Origin: Brachypodius melanocephalos
Lineage: Eukaryota > Chordata > Aves > Passeriformes > Pycnonotidae
Length of the DNA stretch: 64,000 nucleotides
Direction: 5' to 3'
NCBI GenBank assembly: GCA_013398615.1
Contig: VZSR01000520.1
Span: 26,703,604-26,767,603 of the forward strand
The notes below the pieces were generated by a model that ran no database searches, was not told where the DNA came from, and saw only the letters and a list, made by a program, of their open reading frames with translations. Within the stretch, counting starts at the first letter, position 1; each line of letters starts with the position of its first letter. This document shows, in pieces, positions 1 to 13,400 of the stretch. The position numbers and the translations under genes are program-made.

Positions 1-311
1 CTTTTTACCCAAGTCTAGAGGCAAAATGCAAGAGTATACTAACTCCTAAGATGCATAGTTGCAGAAAAAAACCACACCTAATCAATAATAAGTACATTGA
101 AACGACTCTTTAAATGAAAGCTGTGTTTTCAGTAAATATGTTACATATGCAAATCTATGTGCAGAACCTTCTAAGGCCTGCAAGTCTGTGCTGTATAATG
201 ATGCGAGCAGTACTTGAGCTTCCATATGCCAGATCTTTCACACAGGTCAGCTAGCACTGTTTTCAAGATTCTAAGACAAAGCAGTGGAACAATAATATAC
301 ATGAAGTTTAC

Positions 312-532
312 CATAAGGGATTCAGAACAGCTCGGCACGTGGTCCTACTGCACAACACTGGCTCATACTGAATAGGAGGCAAGTCTGGCCGTTCCTTCAG
401 TGGCGTGAAGAGGGCAGCCACCGGGACTACCATTCTTGTAGCTTCAAGACGACTTGAAGGCCAAACATTCCAGCTGAATCTAACTCCATCTCTGTCTTCG
501 TTCTGCTGGATGAATTCCAGGAAGGTTGTCAT
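312..532 (-). CDS. SEC23A: SEC23A first coding exon (partial gene)
   Basis: Codes the N-terminus of the COPII inner-coat subunit SEC23A, the GTPase-activating protein for SAR1 at ER exit sites. The translation starts MTTFLEFIQQNEDRDGVRFS and continues through the WPSSRLEATRMVVP and LPPIQYEPVLCSRTTCRAVL stretches, nearly identical to vertebrate SEC23A as I know it. SEC23A fits better than SEC23B because of the residues around the start and the GEMIN2 neighbour. The ATG is at 532-530 and is the family's usual start. The exon begins at 553 after a ttttag acceptor, so 533-553 is 5' UTR. It ends at 312 with a gtaaac donor after 73 codons plus two bases. The remaining exons, including the rest of the zinc-finger region, lie beyond the left edge. 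Bases 1-311 are intron with nothing recognised. Confidence 0.95.
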
Positions 533-553
533 GGTCAACTTCTCCCTTTAACA

Positions 554-3500
554 CTAAAATGAAAAGATAACCGTCAGCAGAATGTTGACATGCAAAGACT
601 TTTAACTTCTAAATGCTGAATGCACATAATGACACTCACACATTGAAATACTGTAACTGAGTGACAGTCAATAAAACACTGAGTAGAACCTCTTAAATCC
701 TAAAAACAATGTGCAGAATTCTAAGGGGAAACAAAATACTGCTGTATAAAACTTTCTGAGTTTCTAACCATATTAACCTTTATAACATAAAGGAATAACA
801 ACATGACATTCCACAAAAGTACATTCCTACGGCAAAGCTAGGAATTAACTTTGTAAAAAATACAAGTCTCATATTCCAATACATTATGTACCAAGAAGCA
901 CTTTTCAACACTTCTTTGAATTTAAATTTACCATTTTGGCAATTGACTTAAGGCTTTCAAAATGTTCTGCTATGATTACTCAGAAGCTGGAAGACTGGGG
1001 AGCACAGGCACATCGGAAAAGCTCAACAGGTACCTGTGAACATCTGGCAGAGTCAGCAAAGAGCACTCCCTCCCTCTAATCCCAAACTCCTCAGGTATAT
1101 ATACCCTGTTCCTGACTATCTGCTGCACACTACACAGTACCCTTTATAGTACTTATAGCACAGTTTTTTCCAGGAACTAGGATATCTAAACTCACACTGC
1201 CTAACTATTAAGGATTTACTGTAAAAGCCTACATGAACCACCTAAGAGGAAGTAGAAATACTCCTAGGTCTCAATTTATACTGTATAAAGTTAATGAAGA
1301 GCTATTAGAAATGTTGGAGCCCTTCTGAACTGGAATTTAAATCAGGAATTCTCACAAGCACACTGACATTCTTAGTTCTGACCTTACATACATTACAAGA
1401 GACTCATAAAAACTCTCAGTTTATCAAAACCTACCTCTATCTATCAAAATTATAATGGCATTGCACCTTTAGTTTCTATGAGAGCTAAAAGTTATTTTAA
1501 ATTACAGCCTAACTGAATGCTTTTATTCTAATGGTAACTTTTAAGAAAACAGATTAACAAAATACATAAAGCAAAGGGAAGTGCCGCATTTCACAGTTAA
1601 TATCCTTAGGAAATAACTGCCAATATTTTAAAGAACACGTCCTACTGATATTAGGAGCAGATCTGCTCCTATCTAAACACATCACAGCAATTACAACGCA
1701 GGGAGCATGGGGGACTTTTTGCATAAGGGCATTCACACCACTGCTTTTACTCAAATTTCGGCAAAGCCATTGGGCAGGGGACAAAACTGAGCAAAGGAGA
1801 GAATATCTGGAAGTTGTAATTGCTACAGAGAAATCAGAGACAGAAATTAACTCACTTAGGAGAGGAAAGAACGGATTGGCATTTGAAGAGGATATAGAAT
1901 TTAAGAAATCTCTCTCCTAATAAATCAAAATCCATCCATGTTTTGTAAAAAAGTTGAAGGAACATTATCTCTGAAAAATAGGGTATTAAAGCATGAATCT
2001 GTGCATAGGAACTATCTGCATTATAACCACAAACTGAATAATCTCTCCATTTAAAAATTATTCCCTGAGAAGACAGAAAATTGCAACTGGAGGCTATTTC
2101 AGCCATTCACTGGCAGCAGCTATAGATTCACCAAATCCAGCTCCATACACTGCAACACGTCACATTTTCTGTCCTGGACTTCAAGCGCTTTCTCCACATT
2201 TTACTCTAGCTATGTTTGAAATGGCTGTACATGGATATTACCACTCAGTTATTGCTCCTTAAAGGGCAATGTACAAACATCAGTGTGCAGTGACTAATCA
2301 CATGCACGTAGATACATAAACCATTTGTTGGATTTACTGAGTTAAATACTGTTATTTTCTATTAACTATGGATTTCCTATTCAGAAGGCAAAAGTGACTA
2401 AAAATCAAGTTCTCCTCCACCTTTTCTTCTATTCAAGAGCCAGTAATGCTTACCTATTTTATCATTCATCAAACGTGGAACTCTTGGTTTGACAAGTTAC
2501 ATTCAGTACCATTGTTACAGCTATGCAGACACATTTTCTGAGATAGGTGTGGAGATATTTTGCATTATACAAGAACAGCAAAGCCTCCTGGCCTACAGGC
2601 TACACACCAAATTTTGGACACCTGAATGACAAAATACACACTGTCCACCCCAAAAAACCTCAGAGAAGGGATTTTCAGAACAGCTGAACAGCAGCAGTTC
2701 CCACTTTGCTGCAGATTAGGACATCCAGAAAAAACAGAAATCCTTTCTGGCTTGCTTCCTCATTCCCACTGCTAAGGCTGAACGTACCTCACAACCCAGC
2801 AGCATGACAATCTCCACTGTGTGTCACGAAAGAAGCCACACTTGAATTGTATTGAGAGTCACCGGTTGACTATCAGCACCTTTAAACGTTTACATATCAC
2901 AGATAAATGCGTCCCAACACAGAATATCCCTGAAATAATAACCCCTAATCCTTACACGCATAAACAAACAAAATCAAAATATTTTTCTCAACAGCATTGT
3001 AAGAGTTCCAGCACGCATAGATCGAAGTCCCGCATAGCACCACGTGTTTAACTACCACTAAATGAGTACAGTTCACTGCACACTTTTCTTACAACACACC
3101 TATTCTCTCAGTTTATTAGGCACTAACAACCTGGTAAAAGGGATTAATAATAAACCCTTAATTAATTTTTATGCCCATAGCACATATCAGATAAAAATCC
3201 ATTTCAGTTCTAAGGAGGAACTAAAATACACGAACAGAATGGTTCAAATAGTTCTCTAAAGCAAGTTGCTGACATTTTCACCACTCAATGCAGTCATTCT
3301 CCAAATACGCTCTCCCAGACCTCTCACCGATAGGGGTTTTTTTAAATAACCACGGTATGTAACAACCCACCTAAATTAAAAAATCAACACGTAACCAAAC
3401 GCAGCAGGACCTGCATTTCTTGTAGCTTCACCTACACTGCAAGGCACCCCCATCAGTGGCACACCGGCGTAGGTTTAGCAGATATCCGGGACAGGAGCAC

Positions 3501-3975
3501 CACAGGCGCTGCCGGAGAGTGCCGCCCTTTACCCCCGGCTGTGGAAAGGCCGTGCCCCGCCGGCCCTACCCGAGCGCCGGCAGCCTCGGCCGAGCTGGGG
3601 GCTGCTGGGGGCCGCTCTCCCAGCCCCGGCCCGGCGGGCGCTCCCCTCGCAAGGGAAGGGCGCTCGTCCAGCCCCGGCCCGGGAGGCCGCGGGCAGTGCT
3701 GACCAGCGGCCGGCGGTAACCCCGGACCCTCAGGCCGCCGGGGGCCCCGAGGGCAGTTTCGGGCACCCCACTGCCACGGAGGGGCCCGGGGGAAGCATTC
3801 ACCACGCTCGCTCCAGGCCCGGCAGCAGTGCGGGGGCCCGCGGCCCGGGGCGCCCCCCGTGCTTCTCGGCGCAGGGAGCGGGGCTGCCGCCTCTCCTCCC
3901 CGCGGCACCCCAGCTCCGCCAGCTTGGGCTCCCCGCACCCTGCGCTGCCCCCTCAGCGCTGCCCTGCCCGCTCAC
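554..3975 (-). other. SEC23A: SEC23A intron 1
   Basis: AT-rich sequence between the start-codon exon and the CpG-island promoter. Short open frames on both strands resemble no protein I recognise and have no splice context. No transposon, RNA gene or other structure was recognised. The right boundary depends on the inferred non-coding exon 1. Confidence 0.6.
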
Positions 3976-4070
3976 CCGCGTCCTGGCCGCCGCCGCCGCT
4001 CCCGCTGTGCTCGCTCTCCCCGCCCGCCCGCTCGCAGCCTCCCCGCCGCTGCCGACGCATCAACATGGCT
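3976..4070 (-). other. SEC23A: Candidate SEC23A non-coding exon 1
   Basis: On the minus strand a good donor (GCGG followed by GTGAGC) lies at 3975-3970 inside the CpG island. It would join the acceptor at 554-555. The right edge (transcription start) is a guess, and only the donor is visible evidence. Other donors in the island cannot be excluded. Confidence 0.4.
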
Positions 4071-4086
4071 GATGGGAGAGCCCGCG

Positions 4087-4094
4087 CCACGTCA
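4087..4094 (-). promoter_or_regulatory. UPRE/CRE-like TGACGTGG element
   Basis: The minus strand reads TGACGTGG, the core bound by XBP1, ATF6 and CREB3-family bZIP factors. It lies just upstream of the candidate SEC23A exon 1. SEC23A is known to be induced by the ER-stress factor CREB3L2 (BBF2H7) through a CRE-like site, so the position makes sense. An 8-bp match alone is weak. Confidence 0.4.
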
Positions 4095-4480
4095 AGGGGC
4101 AGAGAGCGGGGGCGGGCTGAGCTCCGCCTCTGCCCCGCCCCCGGGGCAGCCCGCTGGCCTCCCCGGCCTCAGCCATTCCACAGCTCTGACTGTCGCTTGG
4201 CCGCCTTGGCGGTTCCTGCTCGCGTGTGTGTTCGCTGCTCTGTTCGGCTTTCTTCTGAAGGTCGGTCGTCTACATCTCGATCCCAAATCCATTCAGGAAA
4301 AAAGGCATCCCGGCCACCGGGGGCAGTTTTGCCTTCTCTCCCCGCCGGCAGCGCTCGTCTCCCCCGTGCTGCGCCTGTGCCCGCGAGTCCCGGGGCTGCC
4401 CGCGGCCCCGCCGGTGGTTGCCCTGCTCTGTCCGTCACGGGATTCCTCGGGACCGAAACAGCCGGGCTTTCGGGAGTCCT

Positions 4481-7000
4481 TGAGCTCACCCTGCTTGATC
4501 CCATCTTCCATCACGTGTACTTAGGGCAACTTTTTAATCTGGAACATTGTTTACATGTTTCTTCTGAGTGCCTGGGGAAAAAAATACATCGAAATTATAT
4601 TCCTGGGGGTTTTAGCCTGAAACAACCCTTTATCTCATATTTATAAATATTTAATACGTTTGTTTACTATCTACGGTAATTATTCCATAGCCATTACTGT
4701 ATGTGTTTGTCCGAGTTTTTTGTTAGTGTGGTCAGCTTTTTATTCCCCCAACCCAAGCTATAGCGACTCTTCAGTTTCAGGAATTGTTTTTAACAAGCCT
4801 CTCATGAAAGGCCAGAACAGTAACCTCTGTCTTTCCTGAGATGTCTTAGTGCAACTAATCCAGCCATGGGGGAGGACTGAAAAACATTCTGCTGACTGAC
4901 TACCATATCCTCCCTCCTTCATTGCAATTCAGAAAACATTCTGTGATCATCAAGCAAATAGAAATGACTAAAACAACTTTATCCTCTTTTCTTATATGTC
5001 AAATGTGATTATGATAGAATTTCTTTGCCATTACTATCTCCAGTATGGTTTACCAGTTCTCTTCATTCTAAAAACAGGAACAGTTAAACAACAGCAGAAT
5101 TTACAGGAGGGATTTTAAATTTCCTCGTCCACAAATCTCACTGCCATTTATGGGAGTATTAAGCAAGAGATTGCCAATGACATGTAACAACCTCACTCTG
5201 AACTCAAAAGAAAAGAGGAAAAAAAAAGACCAATCCCAAAACTCCACAACACTTGGAACTTCAAACAGACACACAGAAAGTGACTCAGTATTGTAATTTC
5301 AAAAGTATACAAATATCTTGTGAAACATTTTCAGAAAATTACCTAAAAAGCAAGTCCCGAAGTCTAAACTGCAGGATGAACTCTATAAATAAAAGAGGCA
5401 GTTGACATTTAAAGACACTCAAAAGGCAAGAAGGGAAAACAGGAAAGTATACTACTCTGAAAGTTCACTACAAATAAAAGATATTCAGTATTTTTAATTA
5501 CTCTTCAGTACAATTAAATTTCATTACATAATAATTCAATCCAATGCTCTAAACTTAAAGTCTTGCAGCTGCTATGATGGTGTGAACCTCAGAGAAAATC
5601 AAGGAGAAAAAAAAAGTAGAAAGTAGATATAAACTCATTTACCCATTATAAGAAAATATTTTGTTAGCTCCCCATCTTCATATCTAGAATGTAGATTGAA
5701 AGTGTTTTAATTTTTCATAATGCTGAATTTATATGTTACTTTTTTGTTGTTGTTGCAACAGGGCATATCCCTTAATGCAGCTCACCCTTTCTTTGGAAAA
5801 GTACTCTTCCTTAATACCTAAGCAGTTGAGGAGAAATATATACATTTCTAATTTCATTTTCCTCTTTCACCACTGAGTCACATTTGCTAGCCATTGCATC
5901 AGCATTGTTGGTAAGACATGTTAGGAACAATTTTATTACCTGTGGAAGATTATCTGTAATAATTAAAATTATGTTGCTTTGTTTAAAAAGTATCAATGGA
6001 AAAGTAATCTAAAGACAGAAAGCATATTTAAAGTGTATTTATATATGTGGATTCTCTTTCTGTTCATAGTTCTGGACTTTACAACAAATAGGAAAAATAA
6101 GTTCTGAATATTACTAAAGTATTAGATATTAAATTCATATAGCTGGACTCACCAAAGTTTTTGTCTTGATCGTCAGTCAGCCTTTCCAAAATTATCACTG
6201 TAAGCTTTACTAAACAGGTTTTATTTCTAGTGGTGACTGCAATTGTTGCTCAACTAGGACGTGAGATCCGGGTTTCAGTAAGAAAACTCTCTGGTACACG
6301 TAAGTGCTTTAGGAAACACCTTAAAACAAACAAAAGCCCTTGGAGAGGAGGAGTTAAAGTAGATGTTTATTTAGAACTACTGAAACACAGACTTGCAGGG
6401 GATAAAAAAAAAACAACCACTTTTTAAAAACCTTATGTTATAAATATCTAAAACTACTCTGAAATATTAGATCTAAATAGACTTTGCATGCAGAACTAAT
6501 AGTTACATTTTGTGTACTTTGTATTCAGAATTAATAGTTACATTTTGTGTAAGAGGAATTTCATAATACACTGTAAATAATTATAGCATCATCCTTCTGC
6601 TTTTTATCTTACCTGGGAAAACATGCCCCTTTGTGCAAATGCTACCTTGCTTTCTGGCATGTGGGTGCTCCCCCATTATAGTCTTCAGAAAAACTCATAC
6701 AGCAACAACTCAGGCATTGTCCCTTCCAGAAAGGGAACTCTGTGTAAATTTATAACATTAACTTCTATGTAACTGACTTCACCCACAGATCTCAAAGCAT
6801 TTCAAGGAGGGGACAAATGTTATGAATACTGGGTGTTCACAGGTAAAATAAGAGAGTACTAATGGGTGAGCTTTAAGAACCTTTGGCAAAAACTCGTGTA
6901 TTAGAATAATGGCACAGGGCCTAATGAAAGAAGTTATTAAAGGTTTACACCTATTCACCACAAAAATAGGCCTGGTTTGATGGGTAGTGAATTGGCAAAC
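4481..7000. other. Intergenic, SEC23A to GEMIN2
   Basis: AT-rich spacer between two divergently transcribed genes. No open frame resembles a known protein. The only structure noticed is a short two-copy tandem repeat at 6491-6560. Confidence 0.7.
6491..6560. repeat. Two-copy 35-bp tandem repeat
   Basis: A 26-bp block at 6491-6516 recurs at 6526-6551 with one difference, giving a 35-bp period. It is a local tandem duplication in intergenic DNA with no function suggested. Confidence 0.75.
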
Positions 7001-7039
7001 CCCTTTCTGCCACTACTCTTTGGCCATATTTCCTTTATT

Positions 7040-7300
7040 CCTCTGCGGTGGTTTCCGGGGCAACCAAGGCGCCCAGAGCAGTGGACGACCATCAGAGCGC
7101 GGGGCCCGGGCGACCCTGAGGGCTCCGCAGGGACAGCACCGCCTTCGCCCCCTTACCGCACCGCCCCCGCACCGCCCCCGCTCCGCCCCCGCACCGCCCC
7201 CGCCCCCCATCCACGCCCCCGCCCCTGCCCCTGCCCCTGCCCCGCCGCTCTCGCGAGAGCCGCGGCGGCCGGGCGGGCTCTGCCGACGGGCTCTGCCGTC
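7040..7300 (+). promoter_or_regulatory. GEMIN2: GEMIN2 CpG-island promoter
   Basis: GC-rich sequence just upstream of the GEMIN2 start codon. From about 7155 to 7240 it contains a run of repeated CCGCCCC/CCCGCCC boxes, the Sp1/KLF type of site. It also holds the palindrome TCTCGCGAGA at 7249-7258. No TATA box is seen, as expected for a housekeeping CpG-island promoter. Confidence 0.75.
7249..7258. promoter_or_regulatory. TCTCGCGAGA palindrome (BANP-type element)
   Basis: Exact 10-bp palindrome TCTCGCGAGA, 42 bp before the GEMIN2 ATG. This sequence is a known CpG-island promoter element bound by BANP when unmethylated. Exact match and position support a working site; occupancy is inferred. 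Confidence 0.65.
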
Positions 7301-7422
7301 ATGGAGCCGGGCATGGAGGAGCTGATGCCGCGGCTGCTGCCCGTCGGCGACTGTGACCTGGCCGAGGACTTCGACCCCACCGTGCCTCCCAGGACGCCCC
7401 AGGAGTATCTGAAGCGCGTCCA
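7301..7422 (+). CDS. GEMIN2: GEMIN2 coding exon 1
   Basis: Residues 1-40 plus two bases. Ends before the gtgagt donor at 7423, splitting the Gln codon. Confidence 0.93.
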
Positions 7423-10400
7423 GTGAGTGGTGGGGTGGACGAGCCGGGGCCGGGCCCGTCGCTTCCCCCGAGAGCGGCGCGGCAGCCGGTGCTGCCCGGG
7501 CCGGGTTTCGTGTCGGGGCGCGCCAGGGCGGCCGTGCGGTGCTGCCCTTGGCCGGCATTGTCGGTGTTTTACACACCTGCAGGAGGGGCAGGTACCGATA
7601 TCTTCCCTCTCGTGAGCGGCGACAGGACTCGGGCAAACGACATGAAGCCGTGTCAGGGGAGGTTTAGGCTGGATATCAAGAAAAGGTTCTTCACCCAGAG
7701 GGTGGTTGAGCAGTGGAACAGGCTCCCCAGGGCAGTGGTCACAGAACCAGTCCTGAAAGAGTTCGAGAAACACGATCTTAATTGGTCCCTCCGTGATTTT
7801 ATGAGTATTTCAAAGACATCCGATATATATTCACCTGTTACAGAGAAGAAAAAATGCAGACTACTTGATTCTGTGTTGTAGGATTGAAGCAGCTCGATGT
7901 CCTGACGTGGTTGTGGCACAAATAGATCCCAGAAAATTAAAGAAGAAGCCCACAGTAAACATTTCAGTAAGTTTGAGAGTTTTTACACGTTTTGAGAGGG
8001 GGGAAAAAAAAGGAAAAAGATGTTACTATAATGATTGTATTAATTTTGGGGAGTCCGTGGCATAACTAAGTAGCACTCCTAGATTCTGAAAGCACCTACA
8101 GAATTAAATGTCTGTATTTGAAGAAACCCCTGCTCAACTGCTGGGTAACAGCAGTTTTTCTAACTGATTAAGTTGATAATGCCTATATTATTTGGTAAGC
8201 TGCAGGCTGTTTTACTGTCTGAGGAAATCAACTATTGCATTAAATTTTACAATTATTTACACATAAAAATGCATAAATTTTAGAAGAAAAATATATCCAT
8301 ACATGTCTTTGGGTTTAAGTCTATTTTGCATAAGAGCAGTAAGTGCAGCTAAGTTTTACTAAAGTTAGATTAAATTCTAGCTCCGTTTATTTCCTTTTGG
8401 AAGGAATATTTTATTGGAACTTTTCCTTACTGTTAAAGCAGATTTTCTGTTGTTGCATTGCCCCACCAGCTTGGTTTGTAATCTACTTTCAAATAGTTTG
8501 ACTTTCTCCAGTGACAGCAATGTAATCTGAGATTTCACTACTAGATTTCTCATAGAAAGTTTCTGATACTGACATGACCTTGTAACTTCTGTAGCCACTC
8601 TCTTCATCTGTCTTATCTGTGTGTAGTGACATTCTTAAAGACTTGTAGAAAGGTTTTGTTTAATAACTCTTTTATGCTAATCTTTAAAGAGGTTATATCT
8701 ACTTAACTATCAGACTTAATTTCCTAGATGGTTTTATAGTCTTCTGTCTTCCCCAGCTTACTATTTTGACAGATGGAATGCCTAAGATTGATAGTATCTG
8801 TCTCAGATAAGAAAACAGCATCCTGCTTTTTATGAGCAGGGAGATTAAAGCAGAACAATTGCTGAAAGGAAGACCTTAAGTAATTCTTTGACAATACAAT
8901 TTGAACACTTAGTTTTCCTTCTTATGTACATAGGAGAAGAGTCAAACAAAAACAAGTCTAAACCAAAATCTTAGCTCAGCCTTGGATGTGATCATGAAAT
9001 TACCTTTCTTAGATGAAGATTTAAAGGAGATTGTTAACCCAACAGTAAATATTTACTGATTCTCTTGTTCTTAAGGATTCTTCTTATAAAGCTCTCTTTA
9101 CATTGTAATTATTGCCAGTGTTTTCTCAGATTTCTGGATGCCAGCCTGCTCCTGAGGGATACTCTCCAACACTCAAGTGGCAGCAGCAGCAAGTGGCCAA
9201 TTTCTCAGCTGTTCGTCAGGTACAAGATAGTCTGTGAGGGGTCTTGCACCATCTAGATAGGACATACCTGTGCTTTACAGAGGATAACTTTATATCTAGT
9301 ATAGAAATATTACGATTTTGTAGCAGGATAGATGTTTGTAGACAAGTGTTTCAAGTTCTTGAAAGCTAATTGAGCATACATATACTGTGTGGCTCTTAAA
9401 CCTCTTGATGAAACTCTTGAGAGTCACATTTAAGAAATTCTCCTTCAACAAAAATATGTCTATATTTTGATTAAATGATATGGGGTATTTGAGGAAGGAC
9501 AAAACCCCCTATGATGTTATGCATACTGCTTGCAGGAAATGTTCTGCAGAACTCGACATTAACTAAGAACCAAGTGGATTCTAACCCATCAGGAGATTCA
9601 TAAAGTCCATTCATACAGTCCATTTAAGAACCTGTTGACAGAGGTGGCAACCCATTATGAGGAGAAATACTGATTTGATAAAACATATTTGTAAAGTTGT
9701 AGAGTTAGCACAGATTTTAATCTTTCCTGATACATTTGCACCCTGCTTGAAATAACACAAGAACAGAAAATTGAGCAGTCTCAAAGGGTAAAGGTTCTAA
9801 GTTCAGCTAAGCTTTACTAAAGTTTTAAACTGAAGGAGGGTCGATTTAGATTAGATATAAGGAAGAATTTTTTTACAGTGAGGGTGGTGAAGCGCTGGCA
9901 CAGGTTGCCCAGAGAGGGGTGGATGCCCTATCCCTCAAAACATTAAAGGTCAGGTTGGGTGGGTCTCTGAGCCTGATCTAGTTGAAGATGTCCCTGCCCT
10001 GATAGAAGAAGGGTTGGACTAGATGGCCTGTGAAGGTCCCTTCCATCCCAAGTCTTTCTATGATTCTACTGTTCTCTATGCACAGTTCAAACAGGGTGAA
10101 ATGTAAAATATAATAAAGATGTAGGTAGAGGACATTTGTGACTCCATTGCTGCAGAGAGCACGTTTACAGTGCATTGATGCTGCATTGTAGGCGTACCTC
10201 AAGTACTGAGGTGTGACCAGCTAGGAGCTGCTCTAGCACTGAGCTCTGCATCAGCTCATGTACCATAGTTTTTTCAGGGAGGAAAATTTAGTGAAGGAGG
10301 AGATCTGTACCACTGCATCTACGTTGTAAACAGTAACTGAGCTACCCCTGCAAGGGATCACATTGCATCCTGTATATTAGGCATAATCTAAGGTTTTAGC

Positions 10401-13400
10401 AGAACTGAGACTGGCATCTAAAGGCTTATTCACTGTATAGGTATTTCTTTTATGCTCAAATCAATTGTCTTCTAATCTGTACCAGAATTAACACTGTAAT
10501 ATGAGACTATCCTAGAAAGTATTTAAAACCAGAAAAGAGCATCAGAATTCACAGAAACCACTGCATCAGCTGCTCTTCCTTACAGCGTTTTTAGTGATCT
10601 TTTGTACAGTTACAGTAACATTTGGAGTAAGAAACAAGCTTTTTCTGCTACAGAACATTTACAGCTCTCTACAAGTAACTGTTAAGCAGGCCAATTTGTT
10701 TTATATAGGATTCCTGCCAGGTAGAAGAGATGTGCTAAGAAACCACACTTGCCTTCTTTCAAACAATTCTGTAGACCTCTGATACAGATACAGACCACTG
10801 TTGGAAACAGGATATTCGCTTTATATGTGCTTTTGGATTAAATAAAAGTGGAGTTTTTATAAAGATTGTTCTAACAAGAAAAGTCTAGAAGACTATTAAA
10901 GCTTGCTACTTCAGCTTAACCTTGTGTGATAGACTTCAAAATACCTTCAGCTTTAACATTACTTCCAAAATCCCAGCATGAGCATTTTAATTACATTTCT
11001 GCCAAGAGGCATGGGAAATATTTAGCCAGTTGTGCTGGCTATATATCTACTAATTTATATAAAGTCATAGAATATACTTTTCATACATTTTAAGAATAAT
11101 GAAGAGCTCTTGTGACTAGGATAAAATAACTTCAGACTTAAACTGGGATTTGACTTTGTTTTAATTACTCAGAGCCTGAACAAGCACAGGAATCACTGGC
11201 GGTCACAACATTTGGACAGCAATGTTACTATGGTGAGTAGAATTCATAACAGTGCTCTGTGGTTTGTTTTCCCAGTTATTGAATCCACAGTTAATCTTGC
11301 TTTATAGTTGCATGCAACAATTTATGAGTATTATCAAGTCTTTCCTTCAGTGTCTTCAAGATTACAGTATTACAGAGTTTTCGTTTATTTTTATTTACTT
11401 CAGCCAAAATCAGAGGATGAAGAAGGCTGGAAGAAATTCTGCCTGGGTGAAAGAGTATACTCAGAAATAGATGCATTATCTGATAATGAAAATTTAGGAA
11501 TCGATTACATAAAGGTGAGTATAAGATTTCTATTTAATCTTCAGCAGCTGTTTTCTAGACTAGTGTCCCCCAGAAACAATCCTACTGTTTATTACCACTT
11601 AGTGCCAAGTAGAAAGTAGGCTCTGGTGAGCCCAGAAAGTCCCAGTGTACATTTTTTTTATGCAGAAACTAAGTGAAGCAGAAAAGTCTGTGTCTTCAGT
11701 CAAAATTTGAAGAATTCCCTCATCTTTTATCAGCTAAAGTCATAACTTTGTTCTCACTGAACAGAATGGAAGCTTTCTTCATAGCCTGCTTTAGTGTTTT
11801 GTTACATTGTGGTATGTGGTTACCCTTCTCATATGTGATACCCTACAAACATGTTCTTTACTGCATCATTTTGAAAAAACAAAGCTTCAACAAGTAGCAG
11901 TAGAAGCAAAGTGCTCTGATACTTCACTGGACCTTCAACTTTCTTGAAGATACTTTTTTAATAAATTTCAAAGCTCAGAACAGATTTTCAAATCACTATA
12001 AGTGTCTGAACATCAAATTTAAATTTTAGTATGTTCTAAATTAGAAAATGTTTGTGATAATGTTTGCATTTTCCAACTTGCTTGTTTTTTCAGGTGGGCT
12101 TTCCCCCTTTGCTAAGTATTGTAAGCAGGATGAATCAGGTAAGCCTACCTCTTAGAACCATATAGTGACATTGCCTAAATCATTTCTCGTGTCTGTTGCA
12201 GAAGGCTTATCTATTTTTCTTTGTCTAGAGTAGGCAGTTGTTTATTACAAATTGTATTCATTGTACACTCAGAAGGAAAATATGTATTCATTATCTCACA
12301 TTTAGCTATAAATAACTTTACAAGCAAAGATTTTTCATAACTAGTTCTGAAAGTATCTTGTTGTTGTAGTTTCTCAACAGCACATTTAATGTTTGGATTT
12401 TTGCTGAATATCCCAATAGGTGCTTTACAATGTTTTTAAACTTCTCATTTAGTGCTTTAAGTACAGTCCTTCAATTTGATTGTGAACTTTTATGTACCTT
12501 GCAAGGCTAGAAGAATCCCACTTATCTTTCCTTTACTACATTTCCCACTTGCCATTATACACAACCAATCAGTCAGTGTGATGCCTCTTTCCTAATCTGT
12601 AGCTACGTGTGGATAACGTTTCGTTAACATGGAAAATTACTTCATTTCATACAAAGGTCTTTCCAAAAAGTAGTACTTTACCAGTAACTTTACCCCTATA
12701 TGTAACTTTAACCTGGAATAAATACTGTGGAGTAGAAATACCTTTTGTATAATAAAATGCTTCAGGTAGAAGAGCAGCAAAACAAAACATTGCAGATACT
12801 GTATTGTCTCTTTCTGTTCCTCTTTTGAAGGCAACAGTAACCAGTGTCTTAGAATACCTGATAAGCTGGTTTGGAGAGAAAAAATTTACTCCAGAACTGG
12901 TAATTTTTAATTTATTCTAACTACTTGGACATGAATGCATTAAACAAATTGTTTGTAGTTTTCTATTACGTTATTTTAATTTTCTAAAGAGTTCTCTAGA
13001 TGGTTGTATCATACTGTTACTTTCAAAACTTTCTTGATTAGATACTAAATGAGTATTCACAGTTGTTTTTGGAAGGCTGAAATTATAAAACATAACTGTC
13101 ACTGTTGTGATGGTCACAACACACAAAGTGACACAGTAGAATCTTCAGAAGGCTTCAGTTTATTATCACAGCACGCTGTCTTTTATGCACTTAACAAAGT
13201 TTACACTCCACTCATTGGGCACAGAAAATAAACACAACGTTCATTGGCACAAAAAGTCTCCACTGCTGTTTTCAACCAACATTCACAAAACTTTTTCCAA
13301 GCACACTTCTTCCAGCTGCAGGTGTTTATCTCCCTCTCCTTCTCTCCTTGGTTTCCATGCCAACGACCTTGGTGAAATTCCTTTCAAGGGTAAATACGGC

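Larger units (their letters stand above)
3450..4480 (-). promoter_or_regulatory. SEC23A: CpG island, SEC23A promoter region
   Basis: About 1 kb of strongly GC- and CpG-rich sequence between AT-rich flanks. It sits upstream of the SEC23A start-codon exon on the minus strand, with no other gene close by, so it is most simply the SEC23A promoter with its untranslated first exon. Long open frames here on both strands come from the base composition, not from coding. Confidence 0.75.

Noticed and set aside
3453..4646. Several long open frames on both strands in the SEC23A CpG island (up to 272 codons)
   Set aside because: Pro/Arg/Ala-rich reading forced by GC content, overlapping in many frames, with no family resemblance.
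7423..7881. 152-codon open frame after GEMIN2 exon 1
   Set aside because: It runs through a CR1 fragment and an intron; the real GEMIN2 reading leaves through the donor at 7423.
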